A DNA stretch of 64,000 nt from Pilaira anomala. Its lineage: Eukaryota > Mucoromycota > Mucoromycetes > Mucorales > Mucoraceae. The translations under genes were made by a program, and so were the position numbers. Location of the stretch: contig JAIXMQ010000034.1 in the NCBI GenBank assembly GCA_025716855.1, forward strand, positions 124,001 through 188,000, written 5' to 3'. Below the pieces are notes generated by a model that made no database searches, was not told where the DNA came from, and was given only the letters and a program-made list of their open reading frames with translations. Positions within the stretch are counted from its first letter, which is position 1; the number at the start of each line of letters is the position of its first letter. Positions 34,498 through 46,579 of the stretch are shown here, in pieces.

Positions 34498-36408
34498 CTA
34501 AACTTCCAAAAGACTTAATAAAACAGCTTGTGTTTCTGCAACCTATTTAATAAAATTTATATCAGCAAGTGTTTTCAAAGTGAAATGATTATAAAATTGT
34601 TTTGTGCTACCTCTAATGCTTGTTTCACTTCCAAATGACGTCTAGCTGACTCAATCCAATCTTGAGCTAATCTCTTGGGCCATCCATTGAGTTGATTTAA
34701 TTCACGTGCAGCATACTCCAAGTTATCTCTCTTCAAGTAATAACCAGTACGAGACAAGATAGATTCAACATCATCACCTTGGACTAAACCGGCCTTCTTG
34801 AATAACAAGAAAGACATGACAAGACTGATAATATGAGAACCAAAGCCACCATCTTCAGGGACAAGTGCAACTTGACGAACTTGATCAGCTACTTGTTCGA
34901 AACGAGCAGATAATTCACTGATAGAGTTAACACCTTCTTGAGCAAGTTCCTTGGGAATAACGCTCAAGACGGTTTGAATGACCTTATCATCCTTAGTGTT
35001 ATGGCTTAAAGCTTGTAATTCATCAGCAAAAGGTTGTTTATGGTGAGCTTGAACTGTATCTTGGAAAGCATCGATTGTGACATGCATCACATGGTATTGA
35101 CGAGATTTATCAAGAGCTTCAGCGTTCTTAACAGAGTACTTTTCAAGAGCCTTAAAACGCTTAGAAATATCATCTAATTTAGCTAAACGACCAGCTCTTT
35201 CTTGTTCAACCAATAATTTGACTTCTTTGACAAAGCGACGTTGTAATTCTTGAGCTTGAGCAGCTAAAGCTTTTTCACGAGCTTGTTCTAAGCGTTCAGC
35301 TTGGGTGTTTAAATCGGCTGCCAATTGTTGAGCAAAACTGGTCTTCATGTCAGCACGGGTTTGCTCAAATTGATTCTTTAATTGAGCTTCACGTGCAATG
35401 ATTTGTTCGGCAGTTCTGATATGAGCTTTTTCAATTGCTTGACTAGCTTCAACATGGAACTTTTCGAGGCTACCTTCGATCTGTTCTTCCTTGCTATTAA
35501 GTGCTCTCAAAGAATCCAAAATTGCAGCTTGTTCTTGATCTAAAGAAACAAAGCTAAGATTAATGCTTTCAATTTTGTTTTCAGCATCCTTGATGATTTC
35601 ACGGCCTAAACCGGATAAACCAGAATCATTCAAGATGGAAGCTAATTCATTGACAATTTGTGAAAGTTCGCGAACAACTGCATTGTTGGATTGGATAGAT
35701 TTCACAATAATGGGTTCGGGTTTCTCGAGAGTGACGGCAACAATAGCAGGTGATTGCTTGTTGTCAGTTGTCAAAGATGCTGTTGTGGTTGTATCAGTAG
35801 GTGTCTTTTGGTTGATGTTTTTGTTGGTAGTGATCAAACTGATATCAGAAGCAGTCTTCATCTTTTGTTCAAAGGGCTTGGGTGCTTCCTTTTGACCTGT
35901 CAATTGTTGATAAGCTTCGGTAGCATAGTCTACAGCATCGGTAGCAGATTCTTGAATCTTGGTACCATAAATTTTAGCGGTTTCGACATACTCTTCAGCT
36001 TGTTTCTTCCAATCAGAAGCTTGGTTACGGTATGTATCCAAATCTTGCTTCTTTTGCATATCCTCGACAAATTCCAATGTCTGCTCTCCGCCAGGTACAT
36101 AGGTGGTGAATGTATCACGGAAAGCTTTATCGTTCAATGCGTAATAAGTAGCTCCTCCATATGCTGAACCTAACAAAAATGTTAAACCCAAGAATTTATT
36201 CAAGACTGAGCCTGACTTTTTCTCCTCGGTGCTGACTGTGCTTTCACAACGCTATAAAAACATAATATAGTCAATAAAATATGAAAATTAACCGATAATA
36301 TACAAGGCTAACCTTGAATATAACTTGTCCAATACGTTGGTTGGCATTCTTGGAAAGCAAGTTGGAACGAATGGCTCCATTGCTATATAATTTGGAAGCT
36401 CTCAACAT
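34498..36408 (-). CDS. MIC60: MICOS complex subunit Mic60 (mitofilin)
   Basis: Complement of 36313-36408, 34611-36251 and 34498-34542, giving 593 residues. The N-terminus (MLRASKLYSNGAIRSNLLSK) is basic and serves as a mitochondrial presequence. One membrane segment follows (FLGLTFLLGSAYGGATYYA, residues ~52-70). A long coiled-coil region rich in Ala, Gln, Glu and Lys fills the middle. The mitofilin C-terminal domain follows (about residue 400 on), with GGFGSHIISLVMSFLLFKKA and YLKRDNLEYAARELNQLNGW, ending QAVLLSLLEV. Mic60 organises crista junctions in the inner membrane. Reading through the last intron gives a different, non-conserved tail, so the three-exon model is preferred. Confidence 0.92.
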
Positions 36409-37050
36409 GATTTAATCTATTTTTTTTTTTTTTTTTTTTTTGGCTTTAGTATTTGATCCTCGTTTCTGGCGTTTTCTTTGTTTTGTTTTATTTTACCCTT
36501 CTTTTTTTTTAGAAATGTATATTAATGCACGTATAAAAATGAAAGAAAAAGTATCAATCTAAAATAGTATTATAAAATTACAAGTGGAGATGAGTTATTC
36601 CTTCTCTCGCTCTTTCTTTCTCTCTCTTCTTTTTTTTTTCAGGTCAATTTTTTCTAATTTTGATGGAGGGGTGTAGTTTGAACACCTTTTTAAAACAACG
36701 CCATTTGTAAGGTGTGACGTCGTCCTGAAGACCTTCTCTTTCTTGATTCTTACCAGACTTGTGGATCCATTGTACATGCATACAAAAGAATATGAGATGA
36801 TATCAAGATATAATAATTTCCTATCTGTAAGATTGGACTTTTTTTTTCTTTTTTCTTTTTTTTTTTTTATTTGAAAAAAAAACAAGTCGGGAATAATGAT
36901 GATAAATGAAAGTAAAAATATGTATAATAGTCTCTTTGAAATAAAAAGAAACGAGTTGTTGTTTTTTTTTGTAATTTTTTGTTGTGATGATGATATGTAT
37001 ATATAAAATTACAATATTTGATAAGTGGGAAATTACAACAAACCAGATGA
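36409..37050. other. Spacer between the MFS gene and MIC60, with one small ORF
   Basis: Mostly homopolymer-rich sequence. The block 36650-36785 is clearly less AT-rich than its surroundings and contains a 45-codon frame on the minus strand (separate entry). The remainder shows no recognised signal. Confidence 0.4.
36644..36781 (-). CDS. Possible small hypothetical protein (45 aa)
   Basis: An ATG-initiated frame encodes 45 residues beginning MHVQWIHKSGKNQEREGLQD and ending in a basic tail with HPSIKIRKN. Its composition is balanced and protein-like, unlike the homopolymer-derived frames around it. The local GC content is raised in the same interval. It matches no family that I recognise. It could be a genuine micro-ORF, the last exon of something with missed upstream exons, or a MIC60 upstream ORF, since it lies on the MIC60 strand about 235 bases before its start. 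Confidence 0.25.
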   Translation of the reverse strand: MHVQWIHKSGKNQEREGLQDDVTPYKWRCFKKVFKLHPSIKIRKN

Positions 37051-38959
37051 TCAATCATCAGATGTCCAACCCCAAGATACAACAAAGCTTAAAGAAAATA
37101 ACACGACACAAACTTTGTAAATGAACGCATAATCTTCTCCATTACCTGTTTGTAAGATATATCCAGCCAATAGTGCCCCAATTGCAGGACCAATACTGCT
37201 GTATAAGGCAGAAATATTTGATCTGTGCTTCATGCGATCATATTGACTCCACATGATTAAATTTACTTGATCTGCGCCGCTTAACCATATTGATTGAAAT
37301 GCAATCGCTATAGAATAGATAGATAAATTTTAATATATAGATAAATTTAAATATATAGATATATATTTTAATAAACATAAAAATCATTTGTTTATATACC
37401 TTGTAAAGCCTGTAATACGAGTAAAGAAACATGTGTTGCTGCGTTATCAGGTTTCAAACATGGATATAATATAGCACACAGGATCAAAATAATATGTACT
37501 GACGTCGTGATTAAAGTCAAGTTCAATCTGTGTATAAACCACTACAAGACAGAATTAGATTAAATATTAAATATATAGAATAAACAAATGTATTACCTTT
37601 TCGATCGTATATGACACAATCATTTCCGAAGTCGCTTGAATCATTACCAAACAGGCAATTGTGTAAATAGATACTTGAAGTACAGTGTACGCGTAAATAA
37701 ACAAAAATGTATTCAACAATGTATAACTTATTCCAAGTATAAATAACGTAATAGAAAGTGTTTGCGTTTTCCAACTATTAGTTTTGTGCATCGCATTATT
37801 TGGATTATTGTAATAATATAATGGTCCTTGTCCAACCATTAAATCATCTTGTAAATTATCTTGCTCTGGTCTCATCCAGGCAAAATAAGCAACAAGTGGA
37901 TCAGTTGGTGTTGGTAATGGAAGTAATGCTAATGCGTTGGAAGGAACGGTTGGTATAATAGTCATTGATAAATGATTTTCTTCATCATTGTTGTTGTTAT
38001 TATAAGTATTTCGAGAAGGGTATGAATGATGTAATCCACTGTAAAAGGAAGGTATACTATCATAACTATCAACATGTCTTAACGAATCGTCGGTATTTGT
38101 AAACATTCTATCCAGTTGACTTGCATCTTCTTCTGATATATGAGATAGCTGTTCACCAAATATACTATATGGTCTATAGGAAGGAAAAAGCATGCTGTTT
38201 TGATCAGCAGTCAAATGAAGAGCATTTTTTAATAAGAGAGGAGCCTGTTCTTCACTAATATTAAGCTGAGTTGCATTGGCTGGCTCAACAGAAGTAAACA
38301 AGAGCGAAATTAATAGTAAAAATACCATTCCAGTGATCCACATTGTTAGTAAAATAGTATCAAGAAATCTATCTTCAGTTATGTTGATAAGCCATCCTAT
38401 CAATCCCGTCATAACAATCGTGGTCGTTTTGCCCCATCGCACATAGGATCCTAATTTAGATATAATAAGTAATTTAAGTATATTTTATATTTAGGAGGTA
38501 AACTAGATTATGCACGTCAACCAATATAGGTTCCTTACCATAAAATAATACTCTGTAATCTCCCAAGGTTTTTATTATAGCACTATCAATTAAACTTCCC
38601 AGAGGTTGATAAAATAATCCATTTAAAACAGTACAAACAGTAAGTAATATCCAGAATCCTACTGATTTATCTGTTTCTTCATCATTAAAATCTGATGGCG
38701 ATAATAATAATATTGTAACAAAGGAAATTGATGATAATATCGTTAAAGTAGCAATAGACAGTCCATATAAATGAGACCGATTGTCTACTATAGCAGTCCA
38801 GGTTCCAGAGAACAATCTCAAGATATATACAATAGCTACAAGAAAAGAAACTTGTAAGGTAGTCAACTGCAACTGATTGATTAAATAAAGTGGGATAAAT
38901 GGTTCAAGCGTGCTTGTTATTGCATGTGCTGTAATCAACAGCTTTGGCCAATACAACAT
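37051..38959 (-). CDS. Major facilitator superfamily transporter (MFS_1-like)
   Basis: Complement of 38539-38959, 37597-38450, 37400-37541 and 37051-37307, giving 557 residues. Hydrophobic helices are clear at both ends: LLITAHAITSTLEPFIPLYL near the start, a PLGSLIDSAI motif after helix 4, and SIGPAIGALLAGYIL near the end. The two six-helix halves are separated by a long, acidic, Asn/Ser-rich cytosolic loop (about residues 215-330). The N-terminal sequence, the LGDYRVLFYG-SYVRWGK block and the WSQYDRM-KHRSN block resemble the MFS_1-like/MFSD6 branch, which includes sugar and nucleoside symporter relatives. The substrate cannot be read from sequence. All introns keep the frame. Confidence 0.82.
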
Positions 38960-41900
38960 TTTTTTTTTTTGTTGCTGTTCCGTGGTATGAGTGCGAAAAA
39001 GAAAGAAATAAAGAAAAAAAAAAAGTAATAGAAAAGAAGAGAAGGAAAAAGGGTAAATAGGAAAAAATTATATGTAACGCACACGCCACTTAATAAATAT
39101 TCAATCACGTTACGGAAATTATGAACTAGTGACGTTTTGTTGCTTTGAGTTTCAATCTCACTCTGTTTAAATGTGTTTACATCCTGAACTTGCCCTTCTC
39201 TTTCCACCCCCCTTTTTCATCTCAATCACACATTGAGATAGTTAAGGGCATAGAATGAGCTAATATTACTATCTATCAACATCAGAACGGGTTCTGTCAC
39301 TCTTCACTCTGTTTAAATTTACATTTGAACCACTGCTATTCAATGTTATATATACATATATACTATTTCAGTCTTTAAAAAACCAGTTGAATTCCTTATG
39401 TATCACTTGCTTCCTTTCCTTCTTATCAAACTCTAGAATCGCGTTTCTGTCCGACTTAAAATTAGTGATATCTACTTTGCAAAACTTTTTGTTTTCTCTA
39501 TTAGTGTTGCTGTCTATTCTCTTTTATTTCCCGCTTGAAAGGTTCGATTGTATCATCATGTGTTACCAAGAGATGACGCTAAAGATTGAAAAAGTGACTT
39601 TTTATATATACAATACTTTATAAAAAAAACCTCTCATATTTGTTACACTAGTTGTAAATGAGTACATGTTGTTTACTATACATGTGATTTCCCGAAGTAA
39701 CAATTCTTTACATCAGGCCCAACGAGAGAAATGTTTCATCTTTTCTCACACTTGCAAAAATCAGGGAAAAAAGTTAAAAAATCACAAATACATTCAACAT
39801 GTAATCGACTAGAATAGTTCTTAAATGACGAATAGATAAAAAAAAATCTCGGCCATTTTCTGACAGGTATAAATAGCTTAAAAAAGGCCGAAGGATAATA
39901 AAAAAAGCTTATGTTAACTGAGATCAAAAGATCCGGACAACACTTGAAGTATCAAATGAGGTTTACTATAATAGGTCTTCATTTTCACAACGACCACCAT
40001 ATGTACTAAACTAAAAGTCTTGGGAATCCCCGAGATAATAATATGGGTAGATACTATGCATTCCATATATATACATACGTAAAAAGGCTCGGATCTTATA
40101 TAAACCTTAAAGTACAGCAACCATCAACTTGTATTCCCAACACCACATTTAAAGTTTTCGACCATTCCCAAGTCAAGTTCGATTTTTCAAAAATCTTAAC
40201 CGACTTTCTCCTCCCAGCTCCCAATTCAATAATTATTCAAAAAAAACAGATATTTTCAGGACACTAATACAATTATTCATGATACTGGCCCTTTTTGGTT
40301 TTAATAAAGAAGAATACAGGCTTACACTAATTACCCTATGCATTCCCCAGATTATCATCCCCAATTATATCTGTCTATTAAAACCTTGAGTCCTCTCTTT
40401 GGAAAGCACAGACTTTAGCACAACACTATTAGGCTGTTGCTACAACTCTCAGTAATATGATGATATCGCTACCCAAATATTTCATACGTTTCCTTGTTTT
40501 AAGCTATGTGATAGTTAGCTTGATGCCTCTTTCTCTTCTTCTGATATTGACTTCCCAGCCCTTGGCTTAATACACAGCAGTTTTGAGATACGTTGGGAGA
40601 TGTGAATATATAATGTCTGCCTTCATAGTTATTCCTGCTAGTAAGAGCTTTTTGATTTGAAACTATAAAAGAATTTATTGCTAATGCGTACATCAATTTA
40701 TGAAATTATTGATTGTAGAAATATTCGATCATCATACATTTGTTAGTAGTAGGCCATCTTTTCGAAGTGCATATGGTTGATTGTCTTTGATCTGCTAGAA
40801 AAAAAAAGGGTGAAACGAAACTATATAAACATAATAGAATTATTGAACATGACATTAGCAGTTTCTGCTAGATTTATATACTTATGATAAGTTTACAAAG
40901 AGCTCTTGCTATAATTATAACTGTTGAAAAGCCTTGGGTTTTGTTTGAGTACATAAGGTTTTCATAATGCTTGATTAAGTGTTACTAAAATGTACATTGC
41001 TGATATGACCTGACCTTTGTTTACTTGTAGGAAGAAATAAACATATATTTAGCTTTATTTTTTAGTACTTTTTTTTTTGTGCTAATCAGCAATATATGAT
41101 TGTATATGACTCATGATGATAACTTCTCTATTATAGAGGGAGCTATTACATTATGCTGTGATATAAATATGATTCTTATTAAAAAGCTGACATCAATTAC
41201 TGATCACTGCACATTGCGCATTTAGAAAACAGCAGAAAGTTATGTTTATTATTGTCTTGATATCACTATATTGGTTTACTACTGGAGACATCATAATACT
41301 TTGATAAAATATTTGAAAGGAAGTACATAATGCCGAAAACAATCAAAAAGTAGTTATTGCACATCTTTTTTTTTTATCTATCTCGAAAATAGATAAGGTT
41401 TCATATTATCGTACATACATAGAAAAGAAGGGACGCATTTTTCTTTCTTTTGAAAAATGGAGGGGGGAAAAGTAAGGATATGAAGTTTATTTATGAAGTT
41501 CATTTATGAAGCAAAAGAGGCAATAAAAAACTTTTTACATCATTATTTTTTAAGGTGTAACTATCTTTTAGATCCGGTTCTTCCAGAGAACTGTAATATT
41601 ACCGTATATGGTATCAAAAACGAAGATCATATTTTATACTGGACATTTAAAGTAACAACTTTTAATTTAAATAAATTCTGCTTATCGAATAATTAGGCTT
41701 GTAGAAACAACGATAAAGGCCCTTGAAAAAGGAACTGCAATAGAATTTAGAACCTATATATATATATATATTTACACATTGTACTAACAAGTGTACATAT
41801 CAAATTATACCACACATTACCGATAAAATATCCTCTACTGCAAGCCTTATTATTAATTCCGCTATCTACTGAACCCTTTTACGAGGAGAGCATACGAAAA

Positions 41901-42911
41901 AAGAGGGAGAAGCTTGAGACGTAAGAATAAAAAAAGGCATTACCCCTAATAAAAAAATAAAACACACTCGTAACGCTCGCTGTGTATGATTAGCGAATTA
42001 TTTGTACCAATTACTGACACGAATTACTAAAGCTGCCAGCATGATTTATATCTATTTTTCTTCGATTGTCAATTGTGATAAATACTATCTGTATTGCATA
42101 AATATGCTCTTCGTTCTAGACTCTACATCAACAACAAAAGTTCGAGACTATTAAAAACAGGACTTTATGACGATGAAATAGCTACAAACATATGGTGATG
42201 AACAGAAAATATGACTCTTCAAGCAGTTTTTATTCAAATTGTATCCTCTAAAAGTACGAGGATCTCAGATGAAACTGAATCCAGATAACTGGAGCATATT
42301 CCTAAAAAAGGATTATATGCCTGTCGCGTCTATTTATTTACTTAATTTAACTTTTTCCTGCATGTGTAATGCGAAGAGTTCGCTTATTACTAAAAAAAGA
42401 GAAGCCGAATTATTACTGCTAATATATGAAATATAGATACATCTTCTATAATACATGTACAGCTGATTTCTTTGCCAAGTGTTTATTAATTTGAAGAGAC
42501 TGTATAAAAAAAAGTAGATAGTTGCAACACCTGCAGGTAGTTTTTTTTAATAGACAGGTTCTTGTTGGTATCCGAAAGATTAGTTTTCACCAAATTCTCT
42601 ATACATATCTATATCGATTAGTCTGCGTCAATTTCATATTATTCCTTATCGCGAAAAAAACAAAATATAGATAAGCAGCGATATTTTGTCAAAAATGACA
42701 AAAACATCAAATATATATATCATAGACTACACCACGGAATAAAACTTTCTGACATTTCAAATAAGAGCTTAGTTGTCTACCAGCTATTTTTTTGTATACA
42801 TCATAAGATGAAACTACTCTTTGCATGTACAGCATTTTTATGCAGGATCTAAGAAAAACCTTGTAATTTGGAATACATATAATAAGAAAGTTTCTTCCAT
42901 TATTAGATAAT
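38960..42911. other. Gene-poor block
   Basis: About 4 kb hold no supportable gene. The first 250 bases carry the MFS gene promoter, with a C-rich run at 39209-39213 and T-runs. CACTCTGTTTAAAT occurs twice, at 39160 and 39306. Open frames between 39387 and 42436 are short, lack homology that I recognise and have no splice context. The base composition here is less homopolymeric than in other spacers, which could mean old decayed insertions. Confidence 0.45.
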
Positions 42912-43894
42912 AATAGAGAGTTGTGGGGACTTTTTTTATTCACGAAATCGAAGTAGTAAAACTGACGTTACATTTCGAAACTTCGAAATTACCAAAATGG
43001 AAATGGTCAAAAGTTGCAGTACGATACTCATACCTAATATCTCTTTTCTCTTTTCATACCATCAAATACTACCTCCTCTTAATAAAAATGTCTACCCATA
43101 ACCTTTTAAATATTGCCGAGATCTTGACGGAGAGATTAATTAACCTCATTGAAAAAGAATCAGAAAATGAAGACGATTATTCACTCGATTTGGTCGCAAT
43201 CACAGAGCCTATGCCTTGCACAATCATCGCCAGAGGTTAGACTTTGTCTCCTTGGACGACGATTTGTGTAAGTACTTGTTTCGTTCTACGTAGGCAGATA
43301 TAAAGAGAATAGCCTGACAAAATCTCTTTTAGAAGCAACTCGTCTCAAAGTTTTACAATGAATCGAGACTATGCTTTAGCTATTATGCTTAGACGTTTAG
43401 CATATCCATCAAGACTGACTGATTTAGAATTGATTTTTAACATAGCATATGCAACAATTGGGATGATTTTTAACTAGATGATAGAGCGCTATTGTATAGC
43501 AGATTTGAACAAGGACTTAGGCTCAATAGAACTTTGTTGGTGTTGTTGCTGTTGTTGACAGATAAGTCTGCGTTGAGGAAGTCGTAAGTATTGTTAGACA
43601 TTCGAAATATTGTTATGTATACAGAAGAAGAAATAAATAAACCATAATGCTTTTTTAAAGCTCTTAAAACCATGACAATGACATGATGTATGTATGTACA
43701 TAGCACTAAAATCAAGAAATATGACAAATAGTTGTATGTGATTGGATAAAATATTTCGTGAATAACGAGCTTTTATTCACAGAATTTTCGATGATAACTC
43801 GACGTTATTCACGAAATGTGGTGTAACGTGTGACCACGATTTCCTTTTTTAATAAATTTCGGGAGTAAATAACCAGCTCCCACAACTCTCTATT
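42912..43894 (+). mobile_element. Decayed PIF/Harbinger-like DNA transposon with terminal inverted repeats
   Basis: The ends are inverted copies: AATAGAGAGTTGTGGG at 42912-42927 and CCCACAACTCTCTATT at 43879-43894, with similarity continuing about 20 bases inward through a CGAAAT block. Inside, broken frames give peptides typical of the region before the DDE domain of Harbinger-type (plant-transposase-like) proteins. LDDDLCKYLFRST and ADIKRIA lie in one frame. ALAIMLRRLAYPSRLTDLEL and MIFN lie in another, separated by stops and a frameshift. The catalytic DDE domain is not found, so the copy is truncated and inactive. Short subterminal repeats TTATTCACGAAAT occur three times. No clean 3-bp target duplication remains. 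Confidence 0.7.
43753..43817. repeat. Hairpin with 15-bp perfect arms inside the transposon relic
   Basis: ATTTCGTGAATAACG at 43753-43767 is the exact reverse complement of CGTTATTCACGAAAT at 43803-43817, with a 35-base loop. The same core, TTATTCACGAAAT, also occurs just inside the left terminal repeat at 42936-42948. Subterminal repeats of this sort are often transposase-binding sites; that role is inferred. Confidence 0.75.
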
Positions 43895-44504
43895 GTTTTA
43901 ATGAGTATATAGTTCCAATTGGTCAGGTTGTTACAATAATACCATTTCGTTTTTGTAAATTGCTAAACCATATTTTATTCTAGAAATTATAGTTAGGAGG
44001 CAAAAGATTTTTGTTTCATCTGCTTAGTTACTATCAAAGGTCAAATTAACCTGACATAATCCCTTTTGGAAAAGATTTGTAATCCAGAAAAAGAAATTTC
44101 CTGCAAATTACTGCTTTTTTTTCGTACTCAGTAGATTTCAAAGAAACATTAAGCAATACAAAAAGAAACAACGGTACGGGCAACTATCAACTGTATGACT
44201 ACAAAATGGTGCTAAAGCAAGATAATTATCAAACATAAAATTATATCTTTAAGATAGAAATTTTTGTGGAAAGTGTAGTATTGTTCACGTAAGGTTTTTC
44301 GTATATTTTGCTCATAGATTAATCTGACACAAGGCAAATCTCCATTTGAATTATCAATTGAGTTTTCTATTTTACTTAAACTATTCTTTCAATTTGTCAT
44401 CAATGTTCTACAAATCAATTCGCAGTCAAAGGTTTGGAATTAATATAAATACGAAGAATACTTTAAAAAAAACAGATTATTAACTTTCTTCAAAGTATTA
44501 CAAA
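43895..44504. other. Spacer upstream of the isochorismatase-fold gene
   Basis: No coding or RNA feature was recognised. The last 70 bases hold the probable core promoter of the next gene. Confidence 0.45.
44444..44451 (+). promoter_or_regulatory. TATA box of the isochorismatase-fold gene
   Basis: TATAAATA lies 61 bases before the start codon at 44505, in a position suited to a short 5' UTR. The assignment rests on consensus and spacing only. Confidence 0.4.
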
Positions 44505-45080
44505 ATGACTGAAGCTCTCCTTGTTATCGACGTTCAAAACGATTATTTTCCTGGTGGAAAGCTCCCTACCTGGAAGCCCGTAGAAACTGCTGAAGCATGT
44601 GCCAAGTTAGTCAAGAAGTTCCGTGAAGATGGCAAGGAAGTAATTTTCGTACAACATGTTGCCTCAGAGTCTCAAGAAAAAGAAATGGGATTCATGATTA
44701 AGGGTACTCACGGTGTTGAAATTCATGATCTTGTCAAGCCTCTCCCTAATGAGAAAATTGTTACCAAGGATGCTATGAGTGCTTTTGTTGGTACTGATCT
44801 TGAAGAATACCTCAAAAGTAAGGGTATCACAAACTTGGTCGTTGTCGGTATGATGATTCACAACTGTGTCAATGCTGCTGTATATTCCGCTGTCGCTGCT
44901 GGTTTCCCTAGTATTGTTGTTGATGAAGCTGTCAACACTTTCGATCAACCCCTTTATGGTCAAGTTGTCAAGGCTGACGACATTAAGAAGGCCTTTTTAA
45001 CTGGTATCCAATTTGGTTTCTCTATTGTATATAAGCTTGATGATGTCTTAAGTGGTAACTACAAGTATCGCCCTCTTTAA
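44505..45080 (+). CDS. Isochorismatase-fold cysteine hydrolase
   Basis: A single-exon frame of 191 residues. It has the catalytic triad layout of the family: Asp9 in LLVIDVQNDYF, Lys88 in IVTKDAMSAF and Cys121 in VVVGMMIHNCVNAAVYSA. The cis-peptide region before the Cys is recognisable. Family members hydrolyse amides or vinyl ethers (nicotinamidase, N-carbamoyl hydrolases, isochorismatase) in the cytosol. The active-site context here fits the general cysteine-hydrolase branch more than nicotinamidase. Codon use is strongly C-ended (GTC, AAG, CTC), suggesting high expression. It is intronless and stands alone beside gene-poor DNA and a transposon relic. Confidence 0.9.
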   Translation: MTEALLVIDVQNDYFPGGKLPTWKPVETAEACAKLVKKFREDGKEVIFVQHVASESQEKEMGFMIKGTHGVEIHDLVKPLPNEKIVTKDAMSAFVGTDLEEYLKSKGITNLVVVGMMIHNCVNAAVYSAVAAGFPSIVVDEAVNTFDQPLYGQVVKADDIKKAFLTGIQFGFSIVYKLDDVLSGNYKYRPL

Positions 45081-45433
45081 GTTCTTAGCTCTATATTCCC
45101 ATCTTTTTATAAATAAAGCTTCTTTCAGTTATTAAATTAAATAATATATTTGCTTTTAAACTAAATATTGTGAAAATCTACTGTTGTAACAAATAAATTG
45201 TAGCGAAATTTATGAAAATAGTTATATATATTTTATGAGTGTTTTTACATCTCACGTCAAAAGTTTTTTATTATAAAATTATTTTCTTTGAAATATTAAA
45301 AAGCCAAATGAGTAAAAACATTGATGTGACACCATTATTGAAATAAAAAGTGTTTGTGCATATTATTAATTAGCTAACTTGTCTTATTTTATTAGATTGA
45401 TAAGTATATAGTAATGGATTTTTACATATGCTA
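45081..45433. other. Spacer between convergent genes
   Basis: AT-rich 3'-end region shared by the isochorismatase-fold gene and the MBOAT_2 gene. AATAAA occurs at about 45111-45116 and 45191-45196 on the plus strand. Nothing else was seen. Confidence 0.5.
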
Positions 45434-46579
45434 CTAGATAAAAGCATTCTGACCAAGAAATACAGCTTGTCCATCATACCGAAGAAAAGGATTCAAAAAC
45501 AGCTTACTAGTGAGGGAAAGAAAAAACATGGTGAGAGCAATTGAAACAATTTTTGGTGTTTTATCAGCGATGTATTTGGGTACATGTATGACCGACTGTA
45601 AATAAACTGCAAATCCTTGCACCATGAAAAAACTAAATTGTTCCATAGTTATTTTTCGGTTCACAATAGTCATGATAGCTTCATGCATGAGTGCACTAAT
45701 GAAAAATGCACGCAATCTCTTTAAAGCCATACTGAATTCCTTGTCCTTTGGTTTTATGCCAACATACAATTGTTTACGAAATAAATGTCTTACCATTAGA
45801 TTCCATCGATATCCCCAAAATTCCTTTGGGCTGCAGTAAGGGAACTTCAATCAGTCAGTAGTTTTCGAAAAATCATGTTACTTTCAAACTTACCTTGTAG
45901 ATAGTAATGGCTTATTAAAGACTTCCAAAACCCTATATCCTGTTACAATTTGACAAATTGAACTAAGAATATCATTGGAAACCATAAGTGTATATCCTTT
46001 TACACCCATGAGAAATCCATAATAGATACCCTGGGCTGAATACCAAGGAATAGTAAACATGGTAGCTGGATCTTGTAAAAGTAATGGAGTAATGAAATGA
46101 CTTCCGAAGGCCATGACAAAAACAACTTGGATTATTCTTTTTACGCCTTCCATGCGAACTTGTTTATTAGTGAGCGTAGTACCATCAGGTTGACGGTCCG
46201 ATCTTTGGGCAAAACCATCAACTCCTATCGATTTCAACCAAGATGATAACGATTGTGGAGTAGATGCAGATATATCACCTTTTAGTTGTCGATGTTTATA
46301 TTTCTGCGAGGCGTATGCTCCTACAGAAGCCACAAACCAAGGAAACGCGATAAAAGGTGTATATACACTTCTGTTTTTAGGGGCAATTAAGAACGGGATC
46401 GAAACATGTAACAATCTATGCCAATTTTTATATTTCTCATAAGATATAGAGGTTCTACAATAAAGATAGTAATCGAATAAGACCCCTGTTACATAAATAA
46501 TAACAAGAGGGAGAATATCCAGAGATAAAAGTGGTTCTGGAACAGATATATTAATAAGAGGTTTACTCGGATCTTTCAT
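45434..46579 (-). CDS. MBOAT_2 membrane-bound acyltransferase (wax synthase-like)
   Basis: Complement of 45894-46579 and 45434-45830, giving 360 residues with about eight hydrophobic segments. The wax-synthase (MBOAT_2) core is present: SPKEFWGYRWNLMVRHLF (residues ~229-246, spanning the splice junction) and the conserved histidine in SALMHEAIM (His278). The family transfers acyl groups to alcohols or sterols in the ER membrane. The acceptor TTACTGCAG at 45831 restores SPKEFW in frame; an alternative AAG slightly upstream breaks it. An in-frame Met at 46657 would add a hydrophobic low-complexity leader, so MKDPSKPL at 46579 is chosen. The substrate is unknown; wax ester or sterol acylation is inferred from family. 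Confidence 0.82.
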
